Assembly: GCF_024305175.1 (NCBI RefSeq)
Contig: NZ_JAMWYY010000019.1
Location: forward strand, 1-54,979
Length of the DNA: 54,979 bases
Reading direction: 5' to 3'
DNA from: Flavobacterium sp.
GTDB taxonomy: Bacteria > Bacteroidota > Bacteroidia > Flavobacteriales > Flavobacteriaceae
The notes beneath the pieces are model-generated. The model worked only from the letters and a program-made list of their open reading frames with translations, searched no databases and was not told the DNA's origin. Both the position numbers and the translations under genes were made by a program. Positions within the stretch are counted from its first letter, which is position 1. Every line of letters begins with the position of its first letter. This document shows positions 24,150-33,619 of this stretch, in pieces.

Positions 24150-24170
24150 TGTTTTTGTAAAATGATTAAA

Positions 24171-24178
24171 CAAATATA
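24171..24178 (-). promoter_or_regulatory. -7 promoter element before the CarH-like regulator gene
   Basis: Minus-strand TATATTTG, an exact TAnnTTTG match, 21 bases before ATG 24149. A TTG lies 14 bases further up. AAACAAAT-type words occur both here and before crtI and are candidate operator half-sites for the regulator. Confidence 0.45.
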
Positions 24179-24354
24179 TTGATTAATTTTAACAATTGCA
24201 TTTTTTTTACAAAAGTTTTTGATAGAGTGCATGTTAGGGCAATTATGCTTTAAAAATACAGTATTGGCAAGGGTAAATATTAAATCTTGTAGTTGAGGGT
24301 GTTAAGAAATGCTAAACCCTTAGTAGTTAATATTTTTTTTACGGAAATAAAGTG

Positions 24355-24362
24355 TATTTTTG
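24355..24362 (+). promoter_or_regulatory. -7 promoter element of typA
   Basis: TATTTTTG, an exact TAnnTTTG match, 19 bases before ATG 24382. Confidence 0.5.
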
Positions 24363-24381
24363 CGGCTTCAAAAAAAGATAG

Positions 24382-26181
24382 ATGACGTCCATTAGAAACA
24401 TTGCAATTATTGCACACGTTGACCACGGTAAAACTACACTGGTTGACAAAATTATGTACCACTGCCAGCTTTTCCGTGAAAATGAAAATACAGGCGACCT
24501 TATTCTGGATAACAATGACTTAGAACGTGAAAGAGGTATAACCATTACTTCTAAAAACGTTTCTGTTACCTATAAAGGAACAAAGATTAATATTATAGAT
24601 ACTCCGGGCCACGCCGACTTTGGCGGCGAGGTAGAGCGTGTGCTTAACATGGCTGATGGCGTACTGCTTTTAGTTGATGCTTTTGAAGGGCCAATGCCGC
24701 AAACCCGTTTTGTACTGCAAAAAGCAATTGACCTTGGCCTTAAGCCATGTGTTGTAATTAATAAGGTAGATAAAGAAAACTGTACTCCGGAAGAAGTGCA
24801 TGAAAAAGTTTTTGACCTTATGTTTGAGCTTGGCGCTGAAGAGTGGCAGTTAGATTTTCCTACTGTTTATGGTTCTGCGAAGCAAAACTGGATGAGTACC
24901 GATTATAAGCAAAGGACAGAAAATATAGAGCCGCTTCTTGATATGGTGCTGGAGCATATACCTGCGCCTAAAGTATCTGAAGGTACACCACAAATGCTTA
25001 TTACGTCACTTGACTTTAGCAGCTTTACCGGGCGTATAGCCATAGGCCGCCTGCAAAGGGGTGTACTTAAAGAGGGTATGAACATATCGCTGGTTAAGCG
25101 TGACGGTAAAATAATAAAGAGTAAAATAAAAGAACTTCACACTTTTGAAGGGCTTGGCCGTAAAAAAGTAGCAGAAGTTACTGCCGGAGATATTTGTGCG
25201 CTTGTGGGCCTTGAAGGTTTTGAGATTGGTGATACTGTTGCCGATTTTGAAAACCCTGAAGCATTAGCAACAATTGCTATTGATGAGCCTACAATGAGTA
25301 TGCTTTTCACTATTAACGACTCACCATTTTTTGGTAAAGAAGGTAAGTTTGTAACATCAAGGCATATTAAAGACAGGCTTAATAAAGAGCTTGAAAAGAA
25401 CCTTGCGCTTCGTGTTAACGAAACAGACAGTGCAGATAAATTTATGGTGTTTGGCCGTGGCGTACTTCACTTATCAGTACTTATAGAAACTATGAGAAGG
25501 GAAGGATACGAACTGCAGATAGGCCAGCCGCAGGTTATTATTAAAGAGATAGACGGCGTTAAGTGCGAGCCGATAGAAGAACTCACTATAGACCTTCCTG
25601 AAAACCTTTCGGGCCGTGCGGTTGAATTTGTAACTGTGCGTAAGGGTGAAATGCTGAGCATGGAGCCTAAAGGTGAGCGTATGATAGTTAAATTCCTTAT
25701 CCCATCAAGAGGTATTATCGGTTTAAGGAACCAGTTGCTTACCGCTACTGCGGGTGAGGCTATCATGTCGCACCGCTTCCTGGAGTACCAGCCATTTAAA
25801 GGCGAGATACCGGGACGTTTAAGCGGTTCGCTTATCTCTATGGAGAATGGTAAGGCTATACCATATTCTATAGATAAGTTACAGGATCGTGGTAAATTCT
25901 TTGTAGACCCTAACGAGGATATCTATGAAGGACAGGTTATCGGTGAAAACTCGCGTGGCGATGATATGGTGGTTAACGTAACCAAGACTAAGAAACTAAC
26001 CAACGTGCGTTCATCAGGAGCTGATGACAAAGCAAGGATTATCCCTGCCATTAAATTCTCTCTTGAAGAAGCGTTGGAATATATCCAGAAAGATGAGTAT
26101 GTAGAGGTAACGCCTAAGAGCCTTCGACTTCGCAAGATATACCTTAATGAAAATGACAGGAAGCGTTATAAAATAGCGTAA
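24382..26181 (+). CDS. typA: Translational GTPase TypA/BipA
   Basis: 599 residues, the family norm. GTPase motifs: AHVDHGKTT (11-19), the RERGITI switch, [16 protein letters not shown], and NKVDKE. The C-terminal half carries the EF-G-like domains and the TypA-specific tail ([35 protein letters not shown]). It acts on the ribosome, mainly in assembly of the large subunit and in adaptation to cold and stress. Single-gene transcription unit with its own promoter element and terminator. Confidence 0.97.
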   Translation: MTSIRNIAIIAHVDHGKTTLVDKIMYHCQLFRENENTGDLILDNNDLERERGITITSKNVSVTYKGTKINIIDTPGHADFGGEVERVLNMADGVLLLVDAFEGPMPQTRFVLQKAIDLGLKPCVVINKVDKENCTPEEVHEKVFDLMFELGAEEWQLDFPTVYGSAKQNWMSTDYKQRTENIEPLLDMVLEHIPAPKVSEGTPQMLITSLDFSSFTGRIAIGRLQRGVLKEGMNISLVKRDGKIIKSKIKELHTFEGLGRKKVAEVTAGDICALVGLEGFEIGDTVADFENPEALATIAIDEPTMSMLFTINDSPFFGKEGKFVTSRHIKDRLNKELEKNLALRVNETDSADKFMVFGRGVLHLSVLIETMRREGYELQIGQPQVIIKEIDGVKCEPIEELTIDLPENLSGRAVEFVTVRKGEMLSMEPKGERMIVKFLIPSRGIIGLRNQLLTATAGEAIMSHRFLEYQPFKGEIPGRLSGSLISMENGKAIPYSIDKLQDRGKFFVDPNEDIYEGQVIGENSRGDDMVVNVTKTKKLTNVRSSGADDKARIIPAIKFSLEEALEYIQKDEYVEVTPKSLRLRKIYLNENDRKRYKIA

Positions 26182-26198
26182 AGTCTTGAGTTGAGAGA

Positions 26199-26234
26199 TA
26201 AAAAAATCCCCACGTATTGCGTGGGGATTTTTTA
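26199..26234 (+). terminator. Terminator of typA
   Basis: Stem AAAATCCCCACG/GCGTGGGGATTTT with loop TATT, followed by T to 26233. The core ATCCCCACG...GTGGGGAT recurs in the hairpin at 27631-27667. Confidence 0.85.
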
Positions 26235-26257
26235 TTACACGATATTATTAAAAAAAT

Positions 26258-26265
26258 TATATTTG
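26258..26265 (+). promoter_or_regulatory. -7 promoter element before the LolA-like gene
   Basis: TATATTTG, an exact TAnnTTTG match, 19 bases before ATG 26285. Confidence 0.5.
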
Positions 26266-26284
26266 GCTATCCAATACTATAATT

Positions 26285-27088
26285 ATGAAACATAAATATT
26301 TTCTTGTACTCAATTTAGTAATAGTATTTCTTACAGCAACTTCTTATTGCAACGCTCAGATAAAGGAAACTGAGGCTATAGAAATACTACAAAAAATTGA
26401 TAATGCTATCAGTAATATCAGTACGGTAGTGTACAAAATGGATCGTAAGGATAAATATTTTTCGAAAAGAGATACAATACAGCAAACTGTAATATGCTCT
26501 TTACTAATAGCCCCGAAAGACAAATTTAAAGCTTATAATATTTTAGATTTTGAATATAAAGGTGTTGAAGGGCATACTTACGGTCATCGCAAGTATGATG
26601 GAAAAAAGGCGCTATGGGTTACATATTTTAATCTTGACTCTCTTAATACAGGGATACCACCAGATATATATACCAAAAAACGGGAAGTAAGAGCCATAGT
26701 ACAGAATTATTCGAATATGCTGCTACAGGAATATTTTTCTGAGAAAAAACCTTTTATGAGGTATAAAGTATCTGCCGGTATGATTAAAATTGATGAAGAA
26801 GTTTTAAATGATGAACCTGTTTATATGCTGGAAATTCACTATCAGGATACTGAAGATTACAGAGATGCGGTTGTAAAACATTATATACGGAAATCTGATT
26901 ACTTACCAGTTGCTTATTATTCTACAATTAAATTTGAGAATATGGAACAATATATGTACTACGAGGTAGAATATTTAGCTATTAATCCTGACATACCCAA
27001 AGATGCGTTTGCTGTTCAGAATAATGAAACATTTAATGCAGAAGAAAGGTACAGAGATTTTAGACAGAAGGCTTTTGCCCGGCAATAA
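26285..27088 (+). CDS. Secreted LolA/DUF2092-like protein
   Basis: 267 residues with a signal peptide (MKHKYFLVLNLVIVFLTATSYCNA, then QIKET). The mature part begins with a helix (ILQKIDNAISNISTVVYKMDRKD) and continues with alternating strands (VICSLLIAPKDKFKAYNILD, HRKYDGKKALWVTYF, PVYMLEIHY, KHYIRKSDYLPVAYYS). This is the half-barrel layout of LolA-type lipid or lipoprotein carriers and of proteins once called DUF2092. The match is by pattern, not by signature residue. It precedes a thioredoxin-like gene by 18 bases, so the two form a unit; together they may handle an envelope substrate that needs reduction and carriage. Confidence 0.65.
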   Translation: MKHKYFLVLNLVIVFLTATSYCNAQIKETEAIEILQKIDNAISNISTVVYKMDRKDKYFSKRDTIQQTVICSLLIAPKDKFKAYNILDFEYKGVEGHTYGHRKYDGKKALWVTYFNLDSLNTGIPPDIYTKKREVRAIVQNYSNMLLQEYFSEKKPFMRYKVSAGMIKIDEEVLNDEPVYMLEIHYQDTEDYRDAVVKHYIRKSDYLPVAYYSTIKFENMEQYMYYEVEYLAINPDIPKDAFAVQNNETFNAEERYRDFRQKAFARQ

Positions 27089-27106
27089 TATATATAAATT
27101 ATAAAG

Positions 27107-27610
27107 ATGAAAAATAAGTTACAGACAATAACTGTGTTATTTATACTCATGGCTATGGTTATTCCCTTTGCTGTATATGCACAAACTAAGAATGCACCTA
27201 AATCATTACCCGATATAGAAGTTAAACTGCAAGACGGAGATTCTTTGAATCTAAAAGACCTGAAGGGTAAAGTAGTTTTATTGGATTTTTGGTACAGGGG
27301 GTGCTACCCATGCCTAAAGGCAGTGCCGCATCTTATTGAATTGCAGGAGGAGTTTAAAGATGACCTTGTTATAATTGGTATGAATGATTTTGACATTCAG
27401 GAAGATACAGCCGATTATTTTACTTATAAAAAAGCTAATTACCGCTCTACCTTTAAAACAAAAGTGTTGCTTTATAAATTATTTAATGTGGAAGGTTTTC
27501 CTACTACGCTTTTGTATGATAAAGAGGGAAACCTGATTAAAGCTGATACGGGCTTTAGTGAAGGAATGATGCGCTCTTTACGCCGGGCAGTAAAGAAAAC
27601 TGTTCAATAG
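27107..27610 (+). CDS. TlpA-like thioredoxin-fold protein, secreted
   Basis: 167 residues. Signal peptide of about 25 residues (MKNKLQTITVLFILMAMVIPFAVYAQ), then the redoxin/TlpA domain: VKLQDGDSLNLKDLKGKVVLLDFWYRGCYPCLKAVPHL with the active pair Cys66 and Cys69 (GCYPC), then IIGMNDFDIQEDTADYF, YKLFNVEGFPTTLLYDKEG with the conserved cis-Pro. It should reduce disulfides in the periplasm. Second gene of a two-gene unit. Confidence 0.85.
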   Translation: MKNKLQTITVLFILMAMVIPFAVYAQTKNAPKSLPDIEVKLQDGDSLNLKDLKGKVVLLDFWYRGCYPCLKAVPHLIELQEEFKDDLVIIGMNDFDIQEDTADYFTYKKANYRSTFKTKVLLYKLFNVEGFPTTLLYDKEGNLIKADTGFSEGMMRSLRRAVKKTVQ

Positions 27611-27630
27611 GGTAATGTTACCATGCTAAA

Positions 27631-27667
27631 TACAACAATCCCCACGCAATGCGTGGGGATTGTTGTA
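27631..27667 (+). terminator. Long hairpin after the TlpA-like gene, probable terminator
   Basis: Stem ACAACAATCCCCACGC/GCGTGGGGATTGTTGT of 16-17 bp with a two-base loop. There is no long T run after it, so termination may be weak or the hairpin may serve mRNA stability. The inner part repeats the typA terminator core. Confidence 0.6.
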
Positions 27668-27676
27668 TACTTGTGT

Positions 27677-28474
27677 TTATTTATATGAATAAGTCCATTC
27701 CCGAGTTAATATTCCATTAAGGTACTCCTTTCGCGTCTTAGGAAGGTCTGCACCATTAAAAGTGTATTCATAATCGGTAACATCCTGACCAATTACAGAA
27801 CGTTTTAAAAGCTTTGTTGCAATAGCACTTTCTGCACCTGCCAACGCATTTGCACGAAGAACTTCATTCATCAATGGCTCGTTTTTCATACTTTCACTTT
27901 GCATAGCTTCATATCCGTCAAAATACTCATGTGTGTTAATTACAAGTCCATCCTTTTTACAGGATAATGCATTTTGTCCGTCATAAGTTACGTCATAGGT
28001 GTTAGCTCCGGCAACTTCGCTGTAAACGGCGCCATCCGTATTAAAGTAAAACGTTTTATTTTCAGGTGAATCTCCCAAACGCTCCGCAAGTACCGTATTA
28101 TTTTGGTCATCATAAGTAAGATTTACATAATATGGCCCCATTGACATATGCATTAGCCTGCGGTAATTGTCATAGTTGTATATATATGTTGAAATAGTTT
28201 GTCCGTTTACCGATTTCTTATGTACCCTCATCAGCAAGCCATTGCTGTAATAAGTATACTCATGCTGATGTGTAATGAAATTCGCAGTATTATATACTCT
28301 CGTTTTTGAAAGATTTCCTCCTCTATAGTAATAATATGTTTTACTGAAAGTTCCGTCAGGATTATAGCGTTTTTCTTCAATTTCACTAATTTGTGTAGGT
28401 GTAGATTCGTTTTTTGAACAAGCTCCACAAGCAAGGACAAAAATTGCTGCAATCAGCAGTTGCATTCTCTTCAT
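27677..28474 (-). CDS. Lipoprotein with YD/RHS-like repeats
   Basis: 265 residues. Signal MKRMQLLIAAIFVLACGAC (lipobox). The mature chain is built of short beta-hairpin units resembling RHS/YD repeats (EKRYNPDGTFSKTYYYYRGGNLSKTRVY, EYTYYSNGLLMRVHKKSVNGQTISTYIYNYDNYRRL), which are usual in small Bacteroidota lipoproteins. The middle contains a less regular, helical segment (EAMQSESMKNEPLMNEVLRANALAGAESAIATKLLKR) that interrupts the repeats. Function unknown; probably surface- or periplasm-anchored. Confidence 0.75.
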   Translation of the reverse strand: MKRMQLLIAAIFVLACGACSKNESTPTQISEIEEKRYNPDGTFSKTYYYYRGGNLSKTRVYNTANFITHQHEYTYYSNGLLMRVHKKSVNGQTISTYIYNYDNYRRLMHMSMGPYYVNLTYDDQNNTVLAERLGDSPENKTFYFNTDGAVYSEVAGANTYDVTYDGQNALSCKKDGLVINTHEYFDGYEAMQSESMKNEPLMNEVLRANALAGAESAIATKLLKRSVIGQDVTDYEYTFNGADLPKTRKEYLNGILTREWTYSYK

Positions 28475-28525
28475 AAATTTGATAAAAAATTCTTTAAATA
28501 AAAGTTTAGGTGTTTAGTAAATCAT

Positions 28526-30064
28526 TTATTTTTTCATGAACTTGTAGTTGAGTACCTGGTTTTCTACTTTAACCTGTACTAAGTACAGCCCGCTTTGAAG
28601 GTCGTTCACATTAACACTGTTACCTTCTGTAATTTGTTTCACTTTTACACCAGTAACAGAATAAACTGTAATTTCTGAAATTGCCTTTCCGGAGGTATTA
28701 CTAATGTTTAATATATCTGTTGCCGGGTTAGGGTAGAGGCTTATATTCTTCGAAAGGGCCGGTACTGCATCAACGCCCAGTGCAACCGCTGCCTCCAGGT
28801 AATCCGGGATTGAATTGCCATTAGTATCATCGTCAGAGGCATCACCGTTGTGGTTATAATCTTCATCAACAGTAAGTACACCATCATTATCATCATCATT
28901 ATCGAGATAATCAGGAATGCCGTCATTATCAGTATCCAGGTAACTGTCTGTTGTATTCCTGCCGAATACATATTCTAAACTGGTAAGCACTAAATCGCCG
29001 TCATCATCATTATCAGCAAAGTCAGGAATGCCGTCACCATCGGTGTCGTCGTTGGCAAGGTTACCATCATTATTCAGGTCTTCATCAAGAGCAGCTACAT
29101 TATCGTTATCAAATAGCAGGCTGCAATCTACCATGCTAAGTGTTACCGGTAATACAATGCCATTTACATTTGCATACAATATAGTATCTTCAAACGCAAC
29201 AGTATTTGTATAGGATGTACCAGAAAGAGGGTTTACCTGTTGCTCAGCATCGGCTTCTGTGAGATAAAACATTGCCGAGGTAGAAAGGTCAGCTTCGATT
29301 ACCGAAAAATCAAAAGTTTCTATACCGTCAGTATCTTCATCACACTTAATGTAACGGTACTGCGGCTCTGCAAATGGCTTAAAACGCCATCCTTCACCTT
29401 CGCCAAGGGCAACTTCCCATGCGCCTGTATTTCTTCCCGGTGCTGCAATAGCTTCAAGCCCCGTACTGTTAATAAGCCCTACAAGCGCATTACCTTCCTG
29501 CCATGAAGTGCAAAGTCCCTTTTTAGTTATTTGTACATCTATATAATTAATGGTTTCATATATGATGATCTGGAATGTACTTGTTGTTGTGTTACAAGTT
29601 GCACCATAATGCGGTTGGTCGGTATAAAGAAATACAGCTTTACGGTAAGGTGCATCACCTGTAACAGACCACGTTATAGTGCCGTTTCCACCAACATTAC
29701 TGTTATCCATATCGTGGTAACAACCCAATATCGAATTTTTTACAGGAAAATCTTCTGCCGGAATAGGCATAGTCAGTGCATAAGGTGACCATTCATCTAC
29801 GAGGTCAGTCCGGAAATCGATATAACCGTTAGTACTTACAAGAAACTGGTTATAGGTGTTACCGTAAAACGTAAAATTAAAGGGTAAATCCATCACATCC
29901 GTATATACATCATCTGTAGTATGCTGGATAGGCAGGTTTCCTTCATAAACCTGATACGGGATAGATTCTACAGTGTATGGGTCTTGTGCATTTGCGCAAA
30001 AAGGCACTATAAGTGCAAACAGAGCAGATTTCAGTAATAATTTTTTGAGGTAGTTGTTTGTCAT
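28526..30064 (-). CDS. T9SS type A cargo protein with thrombospondin type 3 repeats
   Basis: 512 residues. Signal peptide (MTNNYLKKLLLKSALFALIVPFCANAQ), an N-terminal beta-domain (PFNFTFYGNTYNQFLVSTNGYIDFRTD, a pattern found in nidogen-like surface proteins), then a Ca-binding segment of thrombospondin type 3 repeats (DTDGDGIPDFADNDDDGD, DTDNDGIPDYLDNDDDNDG) at about residues 335-425, and a C-terminal T9SS type A signal (SLYPNPATDILNIS...GLYLVQVKVENQVLNYKFMKK). It is secreted by the T9SS and anchored or released at the cell surface. It follows the T9SS type B gene by 113 bases and may share its regulation. Confidence 0.88.
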   Translation of the reverse strand: MTNNYLKKLLLKSALFALIVPFCANAQDPYTVESIPYQVYEGNLPIQHTTDDVYTDVMDLPFNFTFYGNTYNQFLVSTNGYIDFRTDLVDEWSPYALTMPIPAEDFPVKNSILGCYHDMDNSNVGGNGTITWSVTGDAPYRKAVFLYTDQPHYGATCNTTTSTFQIIIYETINYIDVQITKKGLCTSWQEGNALVGLINSTGLEAIAAPGRNTGAWEVALGEGEGWRFKPFAEPQYRYIKCDEDTDGIETFDFSVIEADLSTSAMFYLTEADAEQQVNPLSGTSYTNTVAFEDTILYANVNGIVLPVTLSMVDCSLLFDNDNVAALDEDLNNDGNLANDDTDGDGIPDFADNDDDGDLVLTSLEYVFGRNTTDSYLDTDNDGIPDYLDNDDDNDGVLTVDEDYNHNGDASDDDTNGNSIPDYLEAAVALGVDAVPALSKNISLYPNPATDILNISNTSGKAISEITVYSVTGVKVKQITEGNSVNVNDLQSGLYLVQVKVENQVLNYKFMKK

Positions 30065-30177
30065 ATTTTTCAGTTCTGGTTTTTTACTATCTCTGTTTAA
30101 CAGTTTAAAACAGCAATACCCTACTAAAATAAATGATTTATTCTACACACGATAAAATTATGCGGAAATATTTTGCA

Positions 30178-33100
30178 CTACCTTACCATACTAAAATGGC
30201 CTTTTACAGTTCGTCCGTCCTGCAGGTTTAATACATACCAGTAATCAGTAGAGGGCAGCTTGTTGCCGTTATAGGTGCCATCCCATCCGAGGCTTAAAGG
30301 GTTAACCCCCGCTATAAACTTACCATACCTGTCAAAAATATAAATACGGCTGTTTTCATAAAGTTCTGACTTTATCCCGATAACATTCCAGAAATCGTTA
30401 GTGCCATCTCCGTTAGGGGTAAAGAACTTAGGTATAGCCAGTACAGCTACTTCCTGTTGCACAATACCACACCCATTTGTGTCATACACATAAACCGTAT
30501 GTATGCCCGGAGCTACATTTTCAAAAACATTAGATTCGGTAAATGGCCCTTCCGGTAGGTCGAGGCTGTAAAAGTAGGTAGTGTTTACACCTCCTGTTGG
30601 TGAAACCTCCACAGTTATAGTGTTGTTATCTCTCAGGTCTTCTACAATTATATCATCTATAACAGCAACATCAGATGGCGCTACAGTAATAGTACGCAAC
30701 TTCTCGCAACCATTAATGTTAGTAACCATAACAGTATAAACGCCCGGCTGGTTTATCATTATGTTGTTTGTTGTTGCCCCGTTAGACCATAAATAGCTGT
30801 ATTGGGACGGATTTGCATTTATACCACTGGTTAATATTATAAAATCCTGTGTGTTGTTACAAACAATAGCTTCATCTTCTATATCAATGTCAGGCAGTTC
30901 GAACACAATCAGTTTTATTTCCTGTAATAACGTACATTCATTATTGTTCTCAATACGTGCATAAACACTCTGCTGATATGGTATAACGTTGGTATAATCA
31001 GTATCAATCGCGTTTTGCTCTAAAAGCGCATCTGTAGCATTGGCATAATACACAACAGTTTGTACACCGTCTTCAATACCGGCCTCGGTAAGGTCAAAAA
31101 AGTGTAAGCCGTCTTCTGTACCATCATCATCGCACGTTTCAAGCACTATTGCAGGCGAAGTGTTTACCGTAGCCTGTAGCAGCAACGGAAGCGCCCTGTG
31201 GCATCCTGTCTGGTTGTTGGTTACCCTTACCCAAACTGTTTGCGGGTTCGATGTATTAGTATAGCTACCTGTAATTTCATTTATATCATTTTCGGCATCT
31301 GCTTCTGTAGCGTAATAAGCCGTTTCCAGGTCAGGATCCCCGTTAATAAACTGGCTGTCAGCCTCGGTAAGGTTAAATTGTGTAATGCCATCTGGGGCTA
31401 CACCCAAATCACATTGTACCAGGAAGGCGTTGTTTACAACCGGAGGCAATGCAATTACATTCAGCGTAATCGGCGTAATAGAAAAACAGTCAGCATTGGT
31501 GTTATTTACCACACGCGCAAAAATAACCTGCTGGTTAGGAACCGTGTTATAAAAATTCTGACCCAGCGCATTGGTTTGTGCCTGTGCGTTTGCCTGTGTT
31601 GTATAATAAGCTGTACTGAAGTTAACTGTGTCCTGAACCAGTGCGGCGGTTACATCATTAAGGGTAAACTCTGCCTGACCATTAGTATTATCTCCGTCGG
31701 CATCATCATCACAAATATCAAAGCTGTTGCCGTTAAGTACAGGTGTGTTAGAAACTGCTACAGAAAATGAAGTGGTTGAAAAGCAGCTCCTGTTAGCACG
31801 GTTTTGTACCCTTGCAAAAAGCGTTTGCGGATTGCTGGTGTTTACAAATGCAGTTGCATTTACTGCCGAAGTATCGGCATCAGCATTTTCCTGAGAGATA
31901 TAATATTTAACTTCAAATTCGGTTGCATTTTGCAGGCCGAGAATATTTGTGCTGTTAGCAGTAAGGTTAAAAGTGGCAACACCATTATTATCAGGGTCAC
32001 ATTCGGTTAGTGTTACCGCATTATTGGCAACAGGTACCACATGTATAGTTACCTCATTAGTGGCCGTAAATACCTCTTCATCTTTTGTTATGGTAGCTAT
32101 AACAGTATAAATTCCGGGTGCCGCATATTGGTGCTGTGGTGCATTTTCAGTGGAAGAAGCACCATCGCCGAAATCCCATACAACAGAGTCAAAATCGCCA
32201 AGCGCATCAAGGCTGAACTCTGTAACATCACCAAAGCAGGTATTGGTAAACTCTATATCTGCCGAGAATATAGAGGTTATAAAAGGGGGCAGCCCAAAGG
32301 TACATGTCATTGAAAAGGGTAATGAAACACCTCCTGAAACAAAATCACAAGCGAATCCGTCTTCATCAGGTTCATTAATTACATCAAGCTGGTTTGTACC
32401 TATGGCCGACCTGTAAATTTTTCCGTTTGGCCCCAATTGTAATCCGGTTGAAGTACCTACCGAAGCAATAAATACTTCTGAGGCAGGGATGTTAGCAGCC
32501 TCCAGGTTAAACTGAACCAAAGAAAGGTCATAAGTAACATATAGTTTTTTTGATTCCTTTGAGAACTCCAGCCCGTAAGGGTTTATATTATTTGCTAACT
32601 GTAAAGGGTTGCTTACAGTACCGGTTGCGTTATCAAAATTATAAAGGTAAACAGTACCATTAGTAGTAGCACCACCGGAAAATGTACCAATCTGGTTGTG
32701 GGCAATGGCGAGCATTTCGCCATTAGGTGAAGCTTTTAAATAGCCTATGGCATTACGCCTGTAACCTGATGTTGGTACATTGGGTGCTATTTGGGTAACA
32801 ACAGGTGTTGTGTTTACTCCATTAGCTGTAACTTCAAAAGCATAAAAAGAATCAACAAATTGTGTGATAACCCAAAAGCCGGTATTGGTTGAGTTTTTTA
32901 CAGCCGTGATTTTTTCCGAGCACTTGTACTTCAGGTGTTCTATATTGGCAGGGTTATAGGTAACCAAAGGCTCATTGCGGGTTACAACATCACCAATGCT
33001 ACCGTTGGCCCCTGTTACAGATAAATCTACTACAGAGTAATTAAAACCATTATTAAAGCCATCATCCTGTGCAGGTACTCCTTCACCTGTGTCACTATAT

Positions 33101-33513
33101 ATACCATTAAACTGTGCCGGGTAAACTGCTGCATTTTCATGGTGGGGCTCATCTACAGTAAAAATATAATAAATATTAGGATCTCCTTTTTTAGGAACTA
33201 TAATACCTGACTGCGTACTAGATGGGTCGCCCAAAAGCCCGGTCCCGGCACCATAGTTGCCGTTGGGCATCAGTATATGGTTCCTGTCCCAAACATTTCG
33301 CCCGTCTGTATAAAATAGTAAATTACCATCAGCATCAGATATCGTACTACACCCCTCATTGGTTTGTACCTGTCCGCCAAAAAGCGGTGTAACAGTGCCA
33401 TCTGCAGAAAACTGAATGCCTCCGCCAAGGCCAAAAAACCAGTTGTTTGCCTCGCCCTGGGCAAAGGTGGAGGTAGCAAACAAAAGCAATAGTAAGGGGG
33501 TAATTTTTTTCAT
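30178..33513 (-). CDS. T9SS type B adhesin-like protein with PKD domain and four repeats
   Basis: 1111 residues. Signal peptide (MKKITPLLLLLFATSTFA). An N-terminal module (NNWFFGLGGGIQFSADG, FYTDGRNVWDRNHILMPNG) of the kind that opens many gliding-bacterium surface proteins, a PKD domain (VVWDFGDGASSTENAPQHQY), then four repeats starting CDPDNNGVATFNL, CDDDADGDNTNGQAEFTL, CDLGVAPDGITQFNL and CDDDGTEDGLHFFDL. The last is followed by a type B (CHU_C) tail of 82 residues (1030-1111) with FFTPNGDGTNDFWNV and GWDGTYNGNKLPSTDYWY. Such proteins are exported by the T9SS and stay on the surface. It is the third of three related genes. Confidence 0.92.
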   Translation of the reverse strand: MKKITPLLLLLFATSTFAQGEANNWFFGLGGGIQFSADGTVTPLFGGQVQTNEGCSTISDADGNLLFYTDGRNVWDRNHILMPNGNYGAGTGLLGDPSSTQSGIIVPKKGDPNIYYIFTVDEPHHENAAVYPAQFNGIYSDTGEGVPAQDDGFNNGFNYSVVDLSVTGANGSIGDVVTRNEPLVTYNPANIEHLKYKCSEKITAVKNSTNTGFWVITQFVDSFYAFEVTANGVNTTPVVTQIAPNVPTSGYRRNAIGYLKASPNGEMLAIAHNQIGTFSGGATTNGTVYLYNFDNATGTVSNPLQLANNINPYGLEFSKESKKLYVTYDLSLVQFNLEAANIPASEVFIASVGTSTGLQLGPNGKIYRSAIGTNQLDVINEPDEDGFACDFVSGGVSLPFSMTCTFGLPPFITSIFSADIEFTNTCFGDVTEFSLDALGDFDSVVWDFGDGASSTENAPQHQYAAPGIYTVIATITKDEEVFTATNEVTIHVVPVANNAVTLTECDPDNNGVATFNLTANSTNILGLQNATEFEVKYYISQENADADTSAVNATAFVNTSNPQTLFARVQNRANRSCFSTTSFSVAVSNTPVLNGNSFDICDDDADGDNTNGQAEFTLNDVTAALVQDTVNFSTAYYTTQANAQAQTNALGQNFYNTVPNQQVIFARVVNNTNADCFSITPITLNVIALPPVVNNAFLVQCDLGVAPDGITQFNLTEADSQFINGDPDLETAYYATEADAENDINEITGSYTNTSNPQTVWVRVTNNQTGCHRALPLLLQATVNTSPAIVLETCDDDGTEDGLHFFDLTEAGIEDGVQTVVYYANATDALLEQNAIDTDYTNVIPYQQSVYARIENNNECTLLQEIKLIVFELPDIDIEDEAIVCNNTQDFIILTSGINANPSQYSYLWSNGATTNNIMINQPGVYTVMVTNINGCEKLRTITVAPSDVAVIDDIIVEDLRDNNTITVEVSPTGGVNTTYFYSLDLPEGPFTESNVFENVAPGIHTVYVYDTNGCGIVQQEVAVLAIPKFFTPNGDGTNDFWNVIGIKSELYENSRIYIFDRYGKFIAGVNPLSLGWDGTYNGNKLPSTDYWYVLNLQDGRTVKGHFSMVR

Positions 33514-33531
33514 GATGATTGGTTAAGCTTT

Positions 33532-33539
33532 CAAAATTA
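33532..33539 (-). promoter_or_regulatory. -7 promoter element of the 30178-33513 adhesin gene
   Basis: Minus-strand TAATTTTG, an exact TAnnTTTG match, 18 bases before ATG 33513. A TTG lies 14 bases upstream. It suggests the third adhesin gene can be transcribed on its own. Confidence 0.45.
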
Positions 33540-33619
33540 ATAAAATCTTAACGCAAAAAATCTGGCTATAGTGTTAATTGTATGATTTCGATGAGTATTT
33601 ACCTGATATTGATTAGAAT

